DNA of 18,443 bases. Source: an uncultured Succinatimonas sp. (lineage in GTDB: Bacteria; Pseudomonadota; Gammaproteobacteria; Enterobacterales; Succinivibrionaceae). Of the stretch, positions 14,852 through 18,443 are shown in pieces. The DNA is taken from contig USBR01000023.1 in the NCBI GenBank assembly GCA_900552905.1, positions 1 through 18,443 of the forward strand, given 5' to 3'. Position 1 is the stretch's first letter. The number at the start of each line of letters is the position of its first letter. Both the position numbers and the translations under genes were made by a program. A model generated the notes under the pieces. It did not search any database. It was not told the origin of the DNA and saw only the letters and a program-made list of their open reading frames with translations.

Positions 14852-14887
14852 ACCCACTACTTGTCTTTAAGCAGTGGGTTTTTATTT
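14852..14887 (+). terminator. Intrinsic terminator between ilvE and ilvD
   Basis: Stem ACCCACT (14852-14858) / AGTGGGT (14873-14879), an A-C mismatch, then three further pairs CTT/AAG around a 6-base loop, followed by TTTTATTT. It stands 25 bases after the ilvE stop and 20 before the ilvD ATG, with no evident promoter in between, so ilvD-ilvA expression probably depends on partial read-through. Confidence 0.7.
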
Positions 14888-14907
14888 AAAAAAAAGGATT
14901 CTTTTCT

Positions 14908-16758
14908 ATGTCAAATAATTATCGTTCTAAGGTTACCTACGAAGGTAAGATCATGGCCGGTGCCCGTGCTTTATGGAAGGCTACTGGTGTAAAGGATAGC
15001 GATTTTGGTAAGCCTATCATCGCTGTGGCTAATTCTTTCACTCAGTTTGTACCAGGTCACGTCCATCTGCATGATATCGGTCAGCTCGTAGTCAAAGAGA
15101 TCGAGAAGGCCGGCGGTATTGCCAAGGAATTCAATACCATCGCCGTTGATGACGGTATTGCCATGGGACACACGGGCATGCTCTATTCTCTGCCAAGCCG
15201 CGATATTATCGCAGACTCTGTTGAGTACATGACCAATGCCCACAAGGCTGATGCCTTAGTTTGCATTTCTAACTGCGATAAGGTTACCCCGGGTATGCTC
15301 ATGGCGGCAATGCGCCTCAATATTCCGACCATTTTCGTCTCTGGTGGCCCTATGGAAGCTGGCCGTATGCAGGGCTGTGATTATAAGGTTGATCTTATCG
15401 ACGCTATGATCGTTTCAGCTGAGCCTAATGTCACTGACGAAGAAGTCAATGCTGTAGAGTCGGCCGCTTGCCCGACCTGTGGTTCTTGCTCTGGTATGTT
15501 CACCGCTAATTCCATGAACTCTCTGACTGAGGCTTTAGGTTTATCCTTACCGGGTAATGGTTCCTTAGTTGCCACTCATTCTGAGCGTCGTGGTTTATTT
15601 GTTAAGGCCGCTCACCGTATTGTTGAGATGGCTAAGGCTTATTATGAGCAGGGTGATGAGTCCGTATTACCGCGTTCTATCGCCACTAAGAATACCTTTG
15701 AAAACGCCATGTGCTTAGATATCGCTATGGGCGGTTCTACTAATACTGTTTTACACATTTTAGCTGTAGCTCAGGAAGCTGGTGTTGATTTCACCATGCA
15801 GGATATCGACAGATTATCTCGTCATGTTCCGCATATCTGCAAGATGTCTCCTTCCACTCACGAGTGGCATATGGAAGATCTCCACAATGCCGGCGGTATT
15901 ATGAACATCATGGCCGAGCTTAAGAACAAGGGCTTACTCCACAATGACAGCCGTACTGTTTTAGGCATGAGCATCGGTGAGCAGATCGACAAGTACAATA
16001 TTAAGACCACTACTGACGAAGAGATTAAGAAGTTCTATTCCGCTTGTGCCGGTGGTCGTTACAATATTCAGGCCTTCTCACAGAGCAATTATGTCGACAA
16101 GCTTGATACTGACAGAACTGATGGCTGTATCCATGACTTTGAACACGCCTATTCTAAGGATGGCGGTTTAGCTGTGCTTTACGGTAACTTAGCTGTTAAT
16201 GGCTGTATCGTTAAGACTGCTGGTGTCGATGAGTCCATCTTAAAGTTTGTAGGTCCGGCCCGTATCTTTGAAAGCCAGGAAGAAGCTGTTGAAGGTATCT
16301 TAGGCGGTAAGGTTAAGGCCGGTGATGTCGTCATCGTCCGTTATGAGGGTCCGCGCGGCGGTCCGGGCATGCAGGAGATGTTATACCCGACTTCCTATAT
16401 TAAGTCTGTAGGTTTAGGTAAGCAGTGTGCTCTCATTACCGATGGTCGTTTCTCCGGCGGTTCATCAGGCCTTTCCATCGGTCACGTCTCACCTGAGGCT
16501 GCTAACGGTGGTAATATCGGCCTCTTAGAAGAGAACGATATGATTCAGATCGACATCCCTAACCGTACTATTAAGATGTGCGTCAGCGATGAAGAATTAG
16601 CTAAGCGTCGTGAAGCTATGGAAGCTTTAGGCAAGAAAGCCTGGCAGCCTAAGCATCGTGATCGCGAGGTTTCCTTCGCCCTGAAGGCCTTTGGTAAGCT
16701 TGCCTCTAGTGCCGATAAGGGTGGTGTCCGTGATCGTTCTAAGTTAGAAGGACTGTAA
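14908..16758 (+). CDS. ilvD: Dihydroxy-acid dehydratase
   Basis: Iron-sulfur enzyme that dehydrates dihydroxy-isovalerate and dihydroxy-methylvalerate to the keto acids used by IlvE. The 616 residues equal the E. coli length. Ligand motifs are intact: DDGIAMGH (81-88, Mg site), CDKVTPGM with C123, and [17 protein letters not shown] with C188, C191 and C194. [22 protein letters not shown] near the start and [19 protein letters not shown] near the end are typical. AAGGA at 14894-14898 lies 9 bases before the ATG. It is separated from ilvE by 81 bases containing a terminator, and from ilvA by 5 bases. Confidence 0.97.
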   Translation: MSNNYRSKVTYEGKIMAGARALWKATGVKDSDFGKPIIAVANSFTQFVPGHVHLHDIGQLVVKEIEKAGGIAKEFNTIAVDDGIAMGHTGMLYSLPSRDIIADSVEYMTNAHKADALVCISNCDKVTPGMLMAAMRLNIPTIFVSGGPMEAGRMQGCDYKVDLIDAMIVSAEPNVTDEEVNAVESAACPTCGSCSGMFTANSMNSLTEALGLSLPGNGSLVATHSERRGLFVKAAHRIVEMAKAYYEQGDESVLPRSIATKNTFENAMCLDIAMGGSTNTVLHILAVAQEAGVDFTMQDIDRLSRHVPHICKMSPSTHEWHMEDLHNAGGIMNIMAELKNKGLLHNDSRTVLGMSIGEQIDKYNIKTTTDEEIKKFYSACAGGRYNIQAFSQSNYVDKLDTDRTDGCIHDFEHAYSKDGGLAVLYGNLAVNGCIVKTAGVDESILKFVGPARIFESQEEAVEGILGGKVKAGDVVIVRYEGPRGGPGMQEMLYPTSYIKSVGLGKQCALITDGRFSGGSSGLSIGHVSPEAANGGNIGLLEENDMIQIDIPNRTIKMCVSDEELAKRREAMEALGKKAWQPKHRDREVSFALKAFGKLASSADKGGVRDRSKLEGL

Positions 16759-16763
16759 TCAAT

Positions 16764-18290
16764 ATGGCTGAAAAGATGCTTGATGCTCAGGGGTATATGC
16801 AAAAAATCTTGCTAGCTCGTATTTACGATCTAGTTAAGGTTACTCCTTTGCAGCATTTGGACACTCTGTCCGATCGATTAGGCGTAAATGTGCATTTAAA
16901 GCGTGAGGATTATCAGAAGATCCACTCCTTTAAGCTACGTGGCGCCTATAACATGATTAAAAACCTCTCTGAGGCGCAGCTTAAGGCCGGTATTATTACC
17001 GCCTCTGCCGGAAATCACGCTCAGGGTGTAGCTTTATCCGCTCAGAAATTAGGTATTAAGGCCGTCATTGTCATGCCGACCTCTACTCCTGATTTAAAGG
17101 TAGATGCTGTACGTCATTATGGTGCTGAAGTAGTGCTCTATGGTGATAGCTTCGATGAGTCCTATGCTTATGCACAGTCCTTATCTAAGAAGAAATCCCT
17201 GACCATGATTCCGCCTTTTGATGATCCCGATGTCATCGCCGGTCAAGGTACCATTGCCCATGAGATCATAGGTCAGCTTGATTCTATTGACACCATTTAT
17301 GTTCAGATCGGTGGCGGTGGTTTAGCTGCCGGTATTGCCGTCTATATTAAGACCTTATTGCCAGATGTCCGGGTTGTCGGTGTTGAGGCTGAGGGTAGCG
17401 CGAGCATGCAGGCGGCTTTACGAGCTGGTAAGCCTGTAGATATCGGTTATGTTTCGCACTTTGCCGATGGTGTTGCAGTACGCAAAGCCGGTAGCGAGAC
17501 TTTCAGAGTTTTAAGCAAGTATCTTGATGATATTGTTACCTGTTCTAACGATGAGATCTGTGCTGCCATGAAGGATATCTTTGATGATACCCGTGCTATT
17601 GCCGAGCCCAGTGGTGCTTTATCCTTAGCAGGCTTAAAGAAATATGTGCGTGAGCACAATATTCACTCTGGCAATCATGTCGCCGTGCTCTCAGGTGCTA
17701 ATGTGAAGTTCCATACTCTGCGTATGGTCGCTGAGCGTTGCGACGTCGGTGAAATGACTGAGGGTATTTTATCTGTGGAGATTCCAGAAGCTCGCGGAGC
17801 CTTCTTAAACTTCACAAAGTCCTTAGGTTCTAGAACTGTAACTGAGTTTAGCTATCGTTATAGTGCCGATGATAGAGCCCGCGTTTTTGCCTCAGTTGAA
17901 CTTACTGATGGCAAGAAAGAGCTTAATGAGATCTCTAAGTCCTTAAAGAAGAACGGTTATTTAGTTACCGATCTTACCGATGATGGTATTGCTAAGGATC
18001 ACGTCCGTTATATGGTCGGAGGTCACCCTAACCGTAAACTCAATGAGAAGCTGTTCTTATTTGAGTTCCCGGCCACCTCTAATGCGCTCGTCCGCTTCTT
18101 AGAGACCTTAGGGGATTCTTATAGTATTACGCTCTTCCACTTCCGTATTACCGGTTTAGAGTTCTGCTCAGTATTGTGCGGCTTTAATATCGCCGATCGT
18201 GAGGATGGCATTATGGACTTCATCAAGAAGATTGGCTATCCCTATGAGGAAGTTACGGCTAATACTTCCTATCAGCAGTTACTGCGCTAA
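16764..18290 (+). CDS. ilvA: Threonine ammonia-lyase (deaminase), biosynthetic
   Basis: PLP enzyme that converts threonine to 2-oxobutanoate, the committed step to isoleucine. The 508 residues match the long, allosteric biosynthetic form (514 in E. coli) rather than the catabolic TdcB (about 330). HSFKLRGAYN holds the PLP lysine K57, SAGNHAQG is at 81-88, and the phosphate-binding GGGG loop at 183-186 is followed by LAAG. After about residue 325 come two ACT-like regulatory domains (EARGAFLNFTKSLGSRTVTEFSYR, then VRYMVGGHPN and FEFPATSNALVRFLETLG), so feedback control by isoleucine is expected. AGAAGGA within the ilvD 3' end lies 11 bases before the ATG; the genes are 5 bases apart, so coupling is likely. 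Confidence 0.97.
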   Translation: MAEKMLDAQGYMQKILLARIYDLVKVTPLQHLDTLSDRLGVNVHLKREDYQKIHSFKLRGAYNMIKNLSEAQLKAGIITASAGNHAQGVALSAQKLGIKAVIVMPTSTPDLKVDAVRHYGAEVVLYGDSFDESYAYAQSLSKKKSLTMIPPFDDPDVIAGQGTIAHEIIGQLDSIDTIYVQIGGGGLAAGIAVYIKTLLPDVRVVGVEAEGSASMQAALRAGKPVDIGYVSHFADGVAVRKAGSETFRVLSKYLDDIVTCSNDEICAAMKDIFDDTRAIAEPSGALSLAGLKKYVREHNIHSGNHVAVLSGANVKFHTLRMVAERCDVGEMTEGILSVEIPEARGAFLNFTKSLGSRTVTEFSYRYSADDRARVFASVELTDGKKELNEISKSLKKNGYLVTDLTDDGIAKDHVRYMVGGHPNRKLNEKLFLFEFPATSNALVRFLETLGDSYSITLFHFRITGLEFCSVLCGFNIADREDGIMDFIKKIGYPYEEVTANTSYQQLLR

Positions 18291-18315
18291 AGTTAGCTCT
18301 TTACTGTAAATAAGC

Positions 18316-18347
18316 AAGCTGTCAGCTCCTAACTGACAGCTTTTTTT
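18316..18347 (+). terminator. Strong intrinsic terminator of the ilv operon
   Basis: Perfect 10-bp stem AAGCTGTCAG / CTGACAGCTT around CTCCTAA, running into seven Ts (18341-18347), 25 bases after the ilvA stop. Confidence 0.93.
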
Positions 18348-18360
18348 ATGGCGTTTAAAT

Positions 18361-18389
18361 AAAAAAGGCATGATTAAAAAATCATGCCT
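18361..18389 (-). terminator. Minus-strand intrinsic terminator for a transcription unit right of the window
   Basis: AGGCATGATT (18366-18375) and AATCATGCCT (18380-18389) form a 10-bp stem with a 4-base loop. Six As on the plus strand (18361-18366) give the T tract on the minus strand, so a gene or RNA transcribed leftward from beyond 18443 should end here. Confidence 0.75.
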
Positions 18390-18392
18390 CTC

Positions 18393-18443
18393 AGATTTTG
18401 TAGAAAAATATTCCATAAAGAAATGCAAAAAACTACAAAATCT
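18393..18443. repeat. 11-bp perfect inverted repeat cut by the window edge
   Basis: AGATTTTGTAG (18393-18403) and CTACAAAATCT (18433-18443) are exact reverse complements, 29 AT-rich bases apart. The right arm ends at the last base, so the repeat may continue. It lies just upstream of the minus-strand terminator. Confidence 0.5.

Noticed and set aside
18290..18443. Minus-strand reading frame open across 18443 to about 18290
   Set aside because: It runs through both intrinsic terminators and the ilvA 3' end and has no family resemblance; it is very probably non-coding.

Overview
The window looks like chromosomal DNA of a gammaproteobacterium. The AcrR, AcrA, AcrB, YciA, YihG, IlvE, IlvD and IlvA homologues all read as close relatives of their enterobacterial counterparts. 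The DNA is AT-leaning, with heavy use of TTA for leucine. This combination, with a squalene/phytoene-synthase-family gene and a flavodoxin, would suit a gut anaerobe of the Succinivibrionaceae/Aeromonadales type. That placement is inference; no rRNA or other phylogenetic marker is present. I see no rRNA, tRNA, insertion sequence, phage gene or CRISPR array.

Layout, left to right. Positions 171-1325 (+) encode a type-2 glycerate kinase. It converges, across a shared terminator, on a minus-strand pair: an NSS-family sodium symporter (1380-2756) and, upstream of it, a long-chain flavodoxin (2939-3448). The symporter has its own predicted promoter and a ~120-nt leader with several inverted repeats, the last of which looks like an intrinsic terminator placed directly before the ribosome binding site. 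Next is an unrecognised 381-residue cytosolic protein (3650-4795, +), closed by a strong terminator. A tripartite-efflux locus follows: acrA-acrB on the minus strand (9305-4859) and a divergent acrR (9595-10254). Their shared intergenic region carries an almost canonical AcrR operator and two further palindromes. acrR overlaps the 3' end of the convergent acyl-CoA thioesterase gene yciA (10710-10222).

Positions 10973-12639 (+) hold a squalene/phytoene synthase-like gene overlapping by one base with a dsbA-type oxidoreductase gene whose active site is CGHC. A terminator separates them from a convergent YihG-like acyltransferase (13630-12683). The right end is the branched-chain amino-acid block ilvE-ilvD-ilvA (13903-18290). 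It is preceded by a 28-codon small ORF ending in a cluster of Leu/Val/Ile codons and interrupted by a terminator between ilvE and ilvD. After ilvA come two back-to-back terminators and an inverted repeat that runs into the window edge.

Functionally, most genes are ordinary housekeeping genes: BCAA synthesis, phospholipid acylation, CoA-ester turnover, drug efflux, glycerate metabolism and periplasmic disulfide chemistry. I found no convincing new multi-gene system. The most interesting items are regulatory (the ilv leader ORF, the symporter leader, the acrAB-acrR control region), plus the orphan isoprenoid synthase coupled to dsbA and the unrecognised protein at 3650.
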